In this document: one piece after another, positions 15,105-23,921 of the stretch
How positions within the stretch are numbered: the first letter of the stretch is position 1
How the letters are laid out: every line of letters starts with the position of its first letter
The notes under the pieces: model-generated
Databases searched by the model: none
Seen by the model: only the letters and a program-made list of their open reading frames with translations
What the model was told of the DNA's origin: nothing
Position numbers and translations under genes: made by a program
Origin: an uncultured Clostridia bacterium
Lineage (GTDB): Bacteria > Bacillota > Clostridia > Christensenellales > Pumilibacteraceae
Direction: 5' to 3'
NCBI GenBank assembly: GCA_947086925.1
Contig: CAMUAL010000020.1
Span: 1 to 31,329, forward strand
Length of the DNA: 31,329 bases

Positions 15105-15981
15105 ATGTTTTTCTCCGATTTTTGCGATAAATATTGTTTTTCTTCAGTTCCTCTTGTAAAATCAAGTAACGCTCATATCTCTGTTTATTAAGCTCGCCCG
15201 ACTTCACCGCCTCACGCACCGCACAATCGGGTTCGCCGGTGTGCGTACACATATGATATTTGCACATACCTGCGATTTTAACGTATTCTTCGTAATAAAG
15301 CGGTAATTCTGCGGCATCTACGTCAGCTATGTCGAGTGCGCCGAATCCCGGCGTATCTGCTATAAACGTATCGTCATAAAGCCTGATTAGCTCCACTCCC
15401 GTAGTGGTATTTTTGCCGCGCATGGTTTTTTCGCTGAGCGCGCCGACTTCGCGGTTTAAACCGCATATTGCGTTTATAAGCGACGTTTTACCGACAGCCG
15501 ACTGACCTGCAAAACATGAAAATTTACCGTGTAAAAGCTCTTTTAATGCCGTTATATCCGATTTTGCCGCGCATACCGACACCACGCTATCGGCAACACC
15601 GTTGTATTGCGAATACACATTTTCGAAAAATCCTTTCGGCGTTATGTCGGTTTTGTTTACGCATATAACGGTAAGCAGTCCCGCTTTATGCGCGTTTATA
15701 AGCATTTTGTCTATTGTAAAAAAGTCTGCTTCGGGTACGGGCGCAAGCGTTATTATTATTTGGTCGGCATTCGCTATCGGCGGACGCACGATTCTGCTTT
15801 TTCTCTGCTCGATTGCCGAAAGTACATACTCGTTTTCCGCTTGTTCCAATAAAACAATATCTCCCGAAACGGGCAGAATTTCCCTTTTTAACCGCTTTCG
15901 GGCTTTAACCTCTGCAACCGCTCCGTCGGTATACACGGCAAATCTGTCGGATAATACTTTTACTACTCTACCCTTTTGCAA
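15091..15981 (-). CDS. rsgA: Ribosome small subunit-dependent GTPase RsgA
   Basis: RsgA (YloQ/CpgA) is a circularly permuted GTPase that checks late 30S maturation. An OB fold at the N-terminus is followed by G motifs in permuted order: NKTD (G4), GQSAVGKTS (G1), and DTPGFG (G3). A zinc-binding region follows in CKYHMCTHTGEPDCAV near the C-terminus. A GTG at 16011 is in frame but has no ribosome site. TTG 15981 has AGGAG eight bases upstream and gives the normal start MQKGRVVKVLS (296 residues), so I chose it. It overlaps rlmN by 14 bases. The phosphatase and kinase genes prpC and prkC, normally between rlmN and rsgA, are absent. Confidence 0.93.
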   Translation of the reverse strand: MQKGRVVKVLSDRFAVYTDGAVAEVKARKRLKREILPVSGDIVLLEQAENEYVLSAIEQRKSRIVRPPIANADQIIITLAPVPEADFFTIDKMLINAHKAGLLTVICVNKTDITPKGFFENVYSQYNGVADSVVSVCAAKSDITALKELLHGKFSCFAGQSAVGKTSLINAICGLNREVGALSEKTMRGKNTTTGVELIRLYDDTFIADTPGFGALDIADVDAAELPLYYEEYVKIAGMCKYHMCTHTGEPDCAVREAVKSGELNKQRYERYLILQEELKKNNIYRKNRRKTYEKQ

Positions 15982-17008
15982 TGTAACTTCTCCTAAGCTG
16001 ACCGCACGCACCGCCTATATCGTTACCGAACGAACGGCGCACTGTTGCCGAAACCCCGAGTTCTTCAAGCTTACTGCGGAATCTCTCCGCTTCTTCGTCG
16101 GTGCAACCCGACATGCCCTTTTCTTTTACGTAATTAAGTTTTATGAGATTGACATGACTCGGATAGCCGCGCGTAAGCTCGCGCAGACGCTTGCAATCGA
16201 AAAAGCTCATGTTTTTTCCTTTGACAAGCGCGTACTCGAATATAACGCGCCGTCCCGTCTTTTCAAAATAATACTTAACTGCGTTTATAACCTCGTTTAA
16301 ATTGTACTTGTTTGCTATGGGCATAAGCTCACGCCGACTTTCGTCTGTTGTAGAGTGCAATGACAGCGAAAGAGTAACGGTAAATCCGTCGTCTGCAAGA
16401 CGGCGTATGTTTTCGACTATGCCGCAAGTAGAAAGCGAAATTGCGCGCATACCGAAGTCGAGAGTGTCCTTGCTTGTTATAAGCTTTATAAACTTTGTCA
16501 CGTTATCGTAATTATCGAGCGGTTCGCCGCTACCCATAAGCACTATGTTGCCGAGTTTTCTGTCGGAGATACTGCCGCCCAAATATGCGTTTACCGCTAT
16601 AACCTGAGCCGCGATTTCACCCGCCGATAAGTTGCGCACAAGTCCGCCTATACCCGACGCACAAAACGCGCACCCCATGCGGCAACCGACTTGCGTAGAA
16701 ACACACAGAGTGTTACCGTACGAATGCGGCATATAAACGCCCTCTATTATATTACCGTCGTGATATTCGTATAAAAATTTGACGGAACCGTCTTTCGATT
16801 CGAACTTTTCTTTTATTTTAAGAGGCACGGCAATGTAATTTTCCGCAAGTTTACTGCGCAAATCAAGCGAGAGATTTGTCATTTGCCGAAAATCCGCGCC
16901 GCTATACAACCACTTTACAATTTGCCCCGCTCGAAAAGCAGGCAGTCCCAAAGCAACAACCTCGTTTTTCAGTTCGTTTAAATCGTAATCCAAAAGGATT
17001 TTTCGCAT
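15968..17008 (-). CDS. rlmN: 23S rRNA (adenine-2503 C2)-methyltransferase / tRNA A37 methylase RlmN
   Basis: RlmN is a radical SAM enzyme of 346 residues. The cluster-binding CxxxCxxC lies in CRMGCAFCASG near residues 108-118. The methyl-carrying cysteine lies in GGACGQLRRS close to the C-terminus. GSGEPLDNYDNV and LSLHSTTDESRRELMP are typical family stretches. It methylates C2 of A2503 in 23S rRNA. The start is 21 bases after the rsmB stop with AAAAGGA upstream. Confidence 0.96.
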   Translation of the reverse strand: MRKILLDYDLNELKNEVVALGLPAFRAGQIVKWLYSGADFRQMTNLSLDLRSKLAENYIAVPLKIKEKFESKDGSVKFLYEYHDGNIIEGVYMPHSYGNTLCVSTQVGCRMGCAFCASGIGGLVRNLSAGEIAAQVIAVNAYLGGSISDRKLGNIVLMGSGEPLDNYDNVTKFIKLITSKDTLDFGMRAISLSTCGIVENIRRLADDGFTVTLSLSLHSTTDESRRELMPIANKYNLNEVINAVKYYFEKTGRRVIFEYALVKGKNMSFFDCKRLRELTRGYPSHVNLIKLNYVKEKGMSGCTDEEAERFRSKLEELGVSATVRRSFGNDIGGACGQLRRSYIAKG

Positions 17009-17029
17009 TTTTTTATTTTCCTTTTGCTT

Positions 17030-18316
17030 TTAACTAATTCTTTCGAGTGCCGCCACATAAAAGCCGTCGGTGTTGTGTATGTGCGGAAACAGAGCTATTT
17101 CTTCCGTTTCAATTCCCCCGAGCAGAGATTTAAGCTTAACACGCACGAAATTTTCGTTTTCCTTCGCAAAACGGCTAACGACTTCGGAATTTTCTTTTTT
17201 TATAACCGTACAAGTCGAATAACAAAGTCTGCCGCCGACTTTTACGTATTTACTTGCTGTTTGCAATATTTTTTGCTGTAAGTCGCACAGTTCGGTTATA
17301 TCGCCCGCCGACCTGTTGAACAGAATGTCGGGTTTTGACCCCGCAACGCCTATTCCGCTGCAAGGAACGTCGCAAATAACCAAATCGAATGCGTTTTTCC
17401 ATTTTTCATTTAAAACGGCGGCGTCGTTTACGCAAACGGTAAGCGAAGTGCCGCAATTATGCGCATACTTTTTTATCAGTTCGGTGCGATGTTTGTGAAT
17501 ATCGCATGCCGTAACGCTTGCCCCCGTAAGCTGAGCCGTAAGCACAGCCTTGCCGCCCGGTGCCGCACATAAATCGAGGGCCGTTTGTATCCCCGAAAAA
17601 TTATATACATACGCATTTGCCGCAATTACAGACGCTGCCGACTGCACTACGTAATCGTGCGGGTTTGCACTTTTCAGGAATTTGCGCGACGCATAGTATC
17701 CCGCGCCCGACGGTTGCAAATCGGCAGTTTCGGTATCCGTGTGATTTAAAAAATCGGCGTACTTGGTTTCAAATTCGGCTAACGTAAGCACTCCGTAATT
17801 TACACGAACGTGCGCACGTTGTTCGCTTTTATGCGAAAGCATATCTCTTACAAACTCGTAACCGTAATCGTTTATCAGAATTTCTGTAAGCCATAACGGA
17901 TAAGAAAATTCCGCCGAAAGCCGCTCTGGTTTACCCTCTTTCGGCAGTTCGGGCGGTGAAAATCTGCGAAGCGCGGAATTTATAAATCCCGCCGCGCCTC
18001 CTTTGCCGAGCTTTTTGCTCAGTTTTACCATGTTATCCACAACGGCATATTTAGGTATACTCATGTATTCGAGCATATACAGACCCATTTTAAGTATTAC
18101 CGCAATCGGCTTTTTAGGTTTTTCCGCGGCAAAGCATGAAATTGCGTAATCGTAATACACGTTGCGCTCCAAAACTCCGTAAAAGAGCTTTGTTATATAC
18201 GGTCGGTCGCTCTCGGCACAGCTTTTAAGAACGGTATTAAGTTCGATTGACGCATATGCGTTGTCACGGAACACCTTCATTAAAAGTCCGTATACCGTTT
18301 CGTTTACGTCAGTCAT
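17030..18316 (-). CDS. rsmB: 16S rRNA (cytosine-967 C5)-methyltransferase RsmB
   Basis: The 428-residue protein has an N-terminal NusB-like helical RNA-binding domain (about 1-140) and a SAM methyltransferase domain. The latter shows LDLCAAPGGKA (motif I), VICDVPCSGIG (motif IV) and CYSTCTV (motif VI, with the catalytic Cys). It methylates C967 of 16S rRNA. The start overlaps the fmt end by 8 bases. It is a standard member of the def-fmt-rsmB-rlmN cluster. Confidence 0.94.
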   Translation of the reverse strand: MTDVNETVYGLLMKVFRDNAYASIELNTVLKSCAESDRPYITKLFYGVLERNVYYDYAISCFAAEKPKKPIAVILKMGLYMLEYMSIPKYAVVDNMVKLSKKLGKGGAAGFINSALRRFSPPELPKEGKPERLSAEFSYPLWLTEILINDYGYEFVRDMLSHKSEQRAHVRVNYGVLTLAEFETKYADFLNHTDTETADLQPSGAGYYASRKFLKSANPHDYVVQSAASVIAANAYVYNFSGIQTALDLCAAPGGKAVLTAQLTGASVTACDIHKHRTELIKKYAHNCGTSLTVCVNDAAVLNEKWKNAFDLVICDVPCSGIGVAGSKPDILFNRSAGDITELCDLQQKILQTASKYVKVGGRLCYSTCTVIKKENSEVVSRFAKENENFVRVKLKSLLGGIETEEIALFPHIHNTDGFYVAALERIS

Positions 18317-19232
18317 TATTAAGCACGCTTTGATTGACTATTTTTTTGCCGCGCAAAAAATCGGCTATCGGCAAAACCTTTTTCCCGGGAATTTGAACGC
18401 TAAGCAGTTTGAGTCCGCCTTCGCCGCAAGCAACCGTCATGTTGTTTGCGCTCACGGTAACGGTACCCGCCGCACCGAAATTCCCTTTGACCTCTTCCGC
18501 CGCGTATATCTTAAACGGCACGCCGTCAAGGTAACTGAACGCCACCGGCCACGGATTGAATGCCCGCACTTTGCACGAGATTTCATGAGCGGACGATTTC
18601 CAATCTATAAGCGCATCGGCTTTAATTATTTTTTTACAGTGAGTTGCCTTAGAATCGTCTTGCTTAATCGGCTTAATTTTTCCCGCGGCGTAATCGGGCA
18701 GGGTTTTTACGAGCAGTTCCGCCCCTATGCCTGAAAGCTTGTCGGTAAGAGTCTGTGCATTGTCCGAACATAGCACGGGTACTTTAACCATACTTAAAAT
18801 ATCGCCCGTATCCATGCCTATATCGGTTTTCATTATTGTAACGCCCGTTTCACTCTCGCCGCACAATAACGCGGTTTGTATGGGTGACGAACCTCGGTAT
18901 TCGGGAAGTATCGACGCATGTACGTTGAGTACGCCGAGCGGCGCGACATCGAGTACGTCGGCACTCAATAATTGCCCGTACGCCGCCGTAATCATTACAT
19001 CGGGTTTAAGTGCTTTAAGCTCGGCAACGTGTTGCGACACTCTGTCGAATTGCAAGCAGTTAAGTCCGTTTTCCGACGCATAACGCTTGACGGGAGTTGC
19101 AATCACATTGCCCTTTTTGTCTTTTTCTCGGTCGGGTTGCGAAATTACCGCCGCAATCTCGTATCCCGCACCGCAAAGTGCGCCGAGCACGGGAACGGCA
19201 AATTCGGGCGTACCCATGAAAACTATACGCAT
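18309..19232 (-). CDS. fmt: Methionyl-tRNA formyltransferase
   Basis: Fmt formylates initiator Met-tRNA with 10-formyl-THF. The N-terminal Rossmann domain opens MRIVFMGTPEFAVPVL. The catalytic region NVHAS-LPEYRGSSPIQTAL (about 105-125) and GMDTGDIL (about 145-152) supply the Asn-His-Asp set. The C-terminal OB-like tRNA-binding domain follows (about 205-307). The 307-residue length is normal. The start codon shares one base with the def stop. Confidence 0.96.
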   Translation of the reverse strand: MRIVFMGTPEFAVPVLGALCGAGYEIAAVISQPDREKDKKGNVIATPVKRYASENGLNCLQFDRVSQHVAELKALKPDVMITAAYGQLLSADVLDVAPLGVLNVHASILPEYRGSSPIQTALLCGESETGVTIMKTDIGMDTGDILSMVKVPVLCSDNAQTLTDKLSGIGAELLVKTLPDYAAGKIKPIKQDDSKATHCKKIIKADALIDWKSSAHEISCKVRAFNPWPVAFSYLDGVPFKIYAAEEVKGNFGAAGTVTVSANNMTVACGEGGLKLLSVQIPGKKVLPIADFLRGKKIVNQSVLNND

Positions 19233-19687
19233 TATTTATCCTCGGGTTCGATTTTGTCTATAAACAGCACACCGTCTAAGTGGTCCATTTCGTGACAAAA
19301 AGCAACGGCGGTGAAACCGTCTACTTTATAAGTTTTATATTCGCCAGTGCGGTCTTGCGCTTTGACCGTAAGTTTTTTCGGACGAGCCACAATTCCGCTG
19401 CGGTTAGGACAACTAAGACACCCCTCTGCACCGCGTTGGATTCCGCTTTGTTTTAAAATAACGGGATTCACAAGCTCGTATTTTGTTTTTCCGCCGTCAA
19501 CCGACACTACGCATATTCTGCGCGTAATGCCAACCTGAGGCGCGGCAAGTCCGACACCGTCCGCCTTAAACATAGTATCGAACATATCGTCTATAAGCAC
19601 CGAAAGATTACCGTTGAAATCGATAACTTCTTTTGCCTTCATTCTCAGAACCTCGTCGCCGAGCTTGACAATTTCTCTTAAAGCCAT
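19232..19687 (-). CDS. def: Peptide deformylase
   Basis: Def removes the N-formyl group from new proteins. All three family motifs are present in 151 residues: GVGLAAPQVG (about 41-50), EGCLSCPN (about 87-94, metal-ligand Cys), and CHEMDHLDG (about 129-137, the two His ligands and catalytic Glu). The motif II context LSCPN differs from the usual LSVPG. The start ATG 19687 has AGAGGTG five bases upstream. Confidence 0.97.
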   Translation of the reverse strand: MALREIVKLGDEVLRMKAKEVIDFNGNLSVLIDDMFDTMFKADGVGLAAPQVGITRRICVVSVDGGKTKYELVNPVILKQSGIQRGAEGCLSCPNRSGIVARPKKLTVKAQDRTGEYKTYKVDGFTAVAFCHEMDHLDGVLFIDKIEPEDK

Positions 19688-19699
19688 AAATTCACCTCT

Positions 19700-21898
19700 T
19701 TAACTCATATTTGCGGGGTTTATTTCAACAAAACACGTAACTTTGTTATTTGCGTGACTATCGGTAATTTCGTAAATTCGTTTGATAAGATAATCGCTGT
19801 TGTCGGTTATCCGCGCTATTATCTGCACTCTGTATTTGTCCTGAATCTTTTTTACAGGCGACTTCATTGCCGAAAGATACGCAAAACACTGCGAATTTTC
19901 CCGTGCAAGCGCATTTATATCGTCGAAATTCGCTTTGAGTACACCGAACGCCGTGTCCTCTTGCTCGGAAGTTATGAGCACGCGCACGATTTTTGAAAAC
20001 GGAGGATATTTAGTAACCTCGCGCAAATTGCACTCTTTATCGAAAAAACCCGTGTAATCATTTTTTGCGGCAAGTCTGTAAACGTAATGATTCGGCGTGT
20101 ACGTTTGCAGTACCACGCGTCCCGGCTTAACGTCGCGACCCGCACGCCCCGCAACCTGTGTTATAAGCTGAAAAGTACGCTCGGTTGCCCGATAATCTGC
20201 AAAGTGCAAGCTCATATCCGCGTCGACTATCCCGACAAGCGTAACGTCGGGAAAATCGTGACCTTTGGCTATCATCTGAGTTCCCACAAGTATATCCGCT
20301 TCGCCCGAGCCGAAATGTTTTAATATATCGAGGTGCGCGTCTTTATTCTGAGTGGTGTCGTTATCCATGCGCAGCACGGTTTTATAGGGGAACATTTTTT
20401 TCAGCTGTTCGGCCACCTTTTGCGTGCCCATATAACCTTGCCTTAAATGAGGACTGTGACACACTGGGCAAATATCCAAGGGCTCGTAACGATTGTTGCA
20501 GTAATGACATTTAAGTACGTTTTCTTCGCGGTGATACACAAGCGAAACATCGCAACGCTCGCACTTTGCCACGTACCCGCACGATTGACACATCATAAAC
20601 GATGCGTAACCTCGTCGGTTAATAAATATTATTGCTTGATTGCCCTCTTGCATGCAATCGTCGAGTGCATTTGTAAGCCGCCGCGAAAAAAAGCCGTTAT
20701 TGCCTGCGCGAAGCTCATCGCACATATTTATTATTTCTATATCGGGAAGCGGTCTGCCCGCAATCCGTTCGCGCATTTCTATAAGCCTGTATTCGCCGGC
20801 TTTGGCTTTATAGTACGATTCCACCGACGGAGTTGCGCTACCCATCAAAAGATTACAACTATTGTACCGTGCTCTGAATTGTGCAACTTCCACGGTTGAA
20901 TACCTTGGATTACTGTCGGATATGTAGCTTGAATCGTGTTCTTCGTCGATTATAATAAGTCCTACGTTTTCCACGGGTGCAAATATAGCCGAGCGCGCGC
21001 CAACCGCAACTTTCGCCTCGCCGCACAAAAGTCTGCGCCACTCGTCGAAACGCTCGCCCGCACCGAGTCCGCTGTGCAGTATGGCAACGCTGTCGCCGAA
21101 CCGCGCACGGAAATTTTTAAGCACTTGCGGAGTTAGGGATATTTCGGGTTCCAACATGATTGCGGTTTTGCCGCTTTTCAGTGCCGCGTCGATACAACGC
21201 ATATACACTTCGGTTTTTCCGCTACCCGTAACTCCGTGCAGTAAAAATACGTCGCCGTCCGCACCCGTGACCGCGTTTACAGCGGACTGCTGAGTTTCGG
21301 TTAAAGTAACGGTAGCGGATTCGCCCGATACCGCAGAATACGGAGTGCGCCGCGCGGATTTTTCAAACGCAGTGAAAATTCCCCTTTCGGTAAGATTTCT
21401 TACAGCCGCCGCCGAAAATTCACGCCCCAAATATGCAGTGTCGGTCTCGCCGTTTTTCGCAACATATTCGTATACTTCCATTTGCGCTTTTGCCGACGGA
21501 CGTATAAACGTAGCGGGATTCACACCTATATATTCGGGTGATATTTTAACAAACTTTTTTTTGAGTTCTTTGATTCTGCCGCCGCGCATCTGCGCGGGAA
21601 TAAACAGCCTTAACGCGTCCACAATGCGCAAATGATACCTTTCGCACATATAGCGCATAAGTTCGAGCATTTCACCGCCTATAACGGGTCGGTCGTCCAA
21701 CACGGAATCGATTTCTTTGAGTTTATCCGCAGGCACGGTTGTATTGTCTTTAATGCCTACAACGTAGCCTTCTATTTTTCTGCCAGCAAACGGAATAAGT
21801 ACGCGGCAGCCTGTTACTATATCGGGGTCGTTGAACGAATAGTCGAAAATTCTATCGACTTCGGAATTGGAAATGTCTACTATAACTTCCGCTATCAT
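19700..21898 (-). CDS. priA: Primosomal protein N' (replication restart helicase PriA)
   Basis: PriA reloads the replisome at stalled forks. The 732-residue protein has an N-terminal 3'-end-binding domain, a superfamily 2 helicase core with Walker A GVTGSGKTE and IIDEEHDSSY, and a zinc region. The zinc region has four CxxC-type pairs (CQSCGYVAKCERC ... CHYCNN ... CPVCHS). A C-terminal helicase lobe with VAGRAGR follows. It overlaps the coaBC stop by four bases (ATGA) and lies 12 bases before def. Confidence 0.96.
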   Translation of the reverse strand: MIAEVIVDISNSEVDRIFDYSFNDPDIVTGCRVLIPFAGRKIEGYVVGIKDNTTVPADKLKEIDSVLDDRPVIGGEMLELMRYMCERYHLRIVDALRLFIPAQMRGGRIKELKKKFVKISPEYIGVNPATFIRPSAKAQMEVYEYVAKNGETDTAYLGREFSAAAVRNLTERGIFTAFEKSARRTPYSAVSGESATVTLTETQQSAVNAVTGADGDVFLLHGVTGSGKTEVYMRCIDAALKSGKTAIMLEPEISLTPQVLKNFRARFGDSVAILHSGLGAGERFDEWRRLLCGEAKVAVGARSAIFAPVENVGLIIIDEEHDSSYISDSNPRYSTVEVAQFRARYNSCNLLMGSATPSVESYYKAKAGEYRLIEMRERIAGRPLPDIEIINMCDELRAGNNGFFSRRLTNALDDCMQEGNQAIIFINRRGYASFMMCQSCGYVAKCERCDVSLVYHREENVLKCHYCNNRYEPLDICPVCHSPHLRQGYMGTQKVAEQLKKMFPYKTVLRMDNDTTQNKDAHLDILKHFGSGEADILVGTQMIAKGHDFPDVTLVGIVDADMSLHFADYRATERTFQLITQVAGRAGRDVKPGRVVLQTYTPNHYVYRLAAKNDYTGFFDKECNLREVTKYPPFSKIVRVLITSEQEDTAFGVLKANFDDINALARENSQCFAYLSAMKSPVKKIQDKYRVQIIARITDNSDYLIKRIYEITDSHANNKVTCFVEINPANMS

Positions 21899-23079
21899 TT
21901 CAAATCGGATATTTCGTCCAAGATAATTTCGGCAAGTTCGGATTTTTTCATTTTGCCGAGCCGTAAAACTTTCGAGTCGGTAATTAGGGTTGCAATGTTG
22001 GTATCAACCGAAAATCCCGCGCCCTCTTGCAATACGTTGTTTGCAACTACCATATCGGCGTTTTTGTTTTTCAGCTTACATCTTGCGTTTTCTTCGAGAT
22101 TTTCCGTTTCGGCGGAAAATATAACAAGCTTTCTGTCGCCTTTGATTTTACCTATCTGTGCGGCAATATCGGGATTCTTTTTAAACGATAATGAAAAACT
22201 CTGCTTTTTTATTTTATTCTTTTCCACCGTCTGCGGAGAATAATCCGCAGGTGCGGCGGCTTTGATTACAATGTCGGCGCGCTCACAGTTGCCTATTACA
22301 GCATCCGCCATTTGCGCGGTTGTTTCTACCGTTATTATTTCGGCGTCGGTCTGAGGCTTTACGGCATCGGAAGAACATACGTAAATCACGTTTGCCCCGC
22401 GCCTTGCCGCACATTCGGCAATAGCCGCACCCATTTTTCCGCTCGAACGGTTGCAGATAAACCGTACGGGGTCAATAGGCTCGCGCGTGCCGCCCGACGT
22501 TATAAGAACGGTTTTATTTTTATAGTCGCTCTTGGCACATAAAATACTTTGTACGCGCTCGAATATGGCTTTCGGCTCTGCCATTCTGCCTTTTCCCACG
22601 TCACCGCATGCAAGGTATCCGCTGTCGGATTCTATAAATAAAACGCCCCTTTTTTTAAGCGTTTCCGCATTTGCCGTGTAAGCTTTGCTTGTAAGCATAC
22701 CCGTATTCATTGCGGGGGCAAGCAAAATCGGAGCTTTGGTTGCCATAAGCGTGGTAGACAGAAAATCGTCGGCAATTCCGCATGCGAGCTTGCCCGCAAG
22801 GTTGGCTGTGCACGGTGCAACAACAAACAAATCGGATTTTTTTGCAAGCGAAATATGCCCGATTTCCCAATCGTGGTCGGAATCGAACATATCGGTTACG
22901 GCGCGGTTGCCGCTGAGTGCTTCAAACGATAGCGGCGCAACAAAACGGGCGGCATGCTCGGTCATAACTACGTGCACGTCGGCTCCCGCCTTTTTAAGAA
23001 GGCTTACAAGCTCGCACGCTTTATAAGCGGCTATTCCGCCGGTTACGCCTACCGTTACGGTTTTTCCCGAAAGAGTCAA
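21895..23079 (-). CDS. coaBC: Bifunctional PPC decarboxylase / PPC synthetase CoaBC
   Basis: CoaBC makes 4'-phosphopantetheine for coenzyme A. The CoaC half (1-180) is a flavoprotein with TGGIAAYKA, APCTANLAGKLACGIADD, PAMNTGM and the reactive Cys in CGDVGKGRMAEP. The CoaB half (from ~185) shows TSGGTREPIDPVRFICN and SSGKMG, and a KIKKQSFSLSFKKNPDI stretch that binds CTP and phosphate. The 394 residues fit. The start is TTG 23079, immediately after the rpoZ stop; GAGGA lies within the last rpoZ codons. Confidence 0.95.
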   Translation of the reverse strand: MTLSGKTVTVGVTGGIAAYKACELVSLLKKAGADVHVVMTEHAARFVAPLSFEALSGNRAVTDMFDSDHDWEIGHISLAKKSDLFVVAPCTANLAGKLACGIADDFLSTTLMATKAPILLAPAMNTGMLTSKAYTANAETLKKRGVLFIESDSGYLACGDVGKGRMAEPKAIFERVQSILCAKSDYKNKTVLITSGGTREPIDPVRFICNRSSGKMGAAIAECAARRGANVIYVCSSDAVKPQTDAEIITVETTAQMADAVIGNCERADIVIKAAAPADYSPQTVEKNKIKKQSFSLSFKKNPDIAAQIGKIKGDRKLVIFSAETENLEENARCKLKNKNADMVVANNVLQEGAGFSVDTNIATLITDSKVLRLGKMKKSELAEIILDEISDLK

Positions 23080-23280
23080 TCAATCGTCCTCGTATCTTGC
23101 TTCCACTTTGCCGTCGTATACTTCGTGAGCGGCATAAGATACCGCACGAATATTTTCAGCATCGAGCATCTCGGACTTTTTGTCGAGAAGCTGACGCGAA
23201 CGCTTTGTCACAAGGCAAACGAGCGCGTATTTGCAGCCTACTTTATCTACAAGTTTGTCAATGGGCGGGTCAATCATCAT
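23080..23280 (-). CDS. rpoZ: DNA-directed RNA polymerase subunit omega
   Basis: The 66-residue protein has the omega features PPIDKLVDKVGCKYALVCLV near the N-terminus, then TKRSRQL and the AAHEVYDGK segment. Omega stabilises the core enzyme. Two tandem ATG codons lie at 23280 and 23277; GGAGA lies in the gmk end. The gmk-rpoZ-coaBC order is conserved in Bacillota. Confidence 0.93.
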   Translation of the reverse strand: MMIDPPIDKLVDKVGCKYALVCLVTKRSRQLLDKKSEMLDAENIRAVSYAAHEVYDGKVEARYEDD

Positions 23281-23287
23281 AATTGTT

Positions 23288-23908
23288 CTATTTCTCCGTT
23301 TTTTCGGTATTTAACATTTTTTCTATTTTTCCGACGTTACGCGATATTTTACAGCGTTCCGACAGGATTATATTAACCACTTCGTCTGTTGCCTTAACTA
23401 TATCGTCGTTAAACACAATGTAGTCGAACTGCCTGTATTTTGCAAGTTCGCTCTTTGCCGAACCTATGCGGGTTACCAAGCTTTCTTCATTTTCGGTACC
23501 TCGGCTACGCAGTCTGTTTTCGAGTATTTCAAACGACGGCGGCATTATGAACACCGATACGCACTCGGGATATTTTTCTTTTATCTGTCTTGCTCCCTCG
23601 GTGTCAATCTCGAAAAACACGTCCTCTCCGCGTTCCAACATTTCGAACACGGGAGCTTTCGGTGTACCGTAAAAGTTTTTGTATACCTCGGCGGTTTCGA
23701 GAAACTCGCCGTTCTCCTTCATTCGTTTATATTCCGCAACGGTGCGGAAATAATACTGCACTCCGTCGGTTTCGCCGTTTCTCGGACTTCGCGTTGTTAC
23801 CGAAATCGATTTTTTCAGTTGCGGCAATCTGTCTAAAACCGCATTGTATATAGTTCCTTTTCCTGCTCCCGACGGACCCGATAAAACAATCAGTAAACCT
23901 TTTTTCAT
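23288..23908 (-). CDS. gmk: Guanylate kinase
   Basis: Gmk phosphorylates GMP to GDP. The P-loop GPSGAGKGT lies near residues 11-19. SVTTRSPRNGETDGVQYYF (about 36-54) binds GMP, and a lid region with FIMPPS and SRGTENEE follows. The 206-residue length is normal. Another ATG six bases earlier is in frame, and neither has a clear ribosome site. It follows the yicC stop closely, without the remA gene often found there. Confidence 0.96.
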   Translation of the reverse strand: MKKGLLIVLSGPSGAGKGTIYNAVLDRLPQLKKSISVTTRSPRNGETDGVQYYFRTVAEYKRMKENGEFLETAEVYKNFYGTPKAPVFEMLERGEDVFFEIDTEGARQIKEKYPECVSVFIMPPSFEILENRLRSRGTENEESLVTRIGSAKSELAKYRQFDYIVFNDDIVKATDEVVNIILSERCKISRNVGKIEKMLNTEKTEK

Positions 23909-23921
23909 GTGCATAACTTAA

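Noticed and set aside
15602..16300. 232-residue plus-strand frame
   Set aside because: It lies antisense to rsgA and rlmN, both of which have clear catalytic motifs.
21632..22243. 203-residue plus-strand frame
   Set aside because: It is antisense to the priA/coaBC junction and has no family features.
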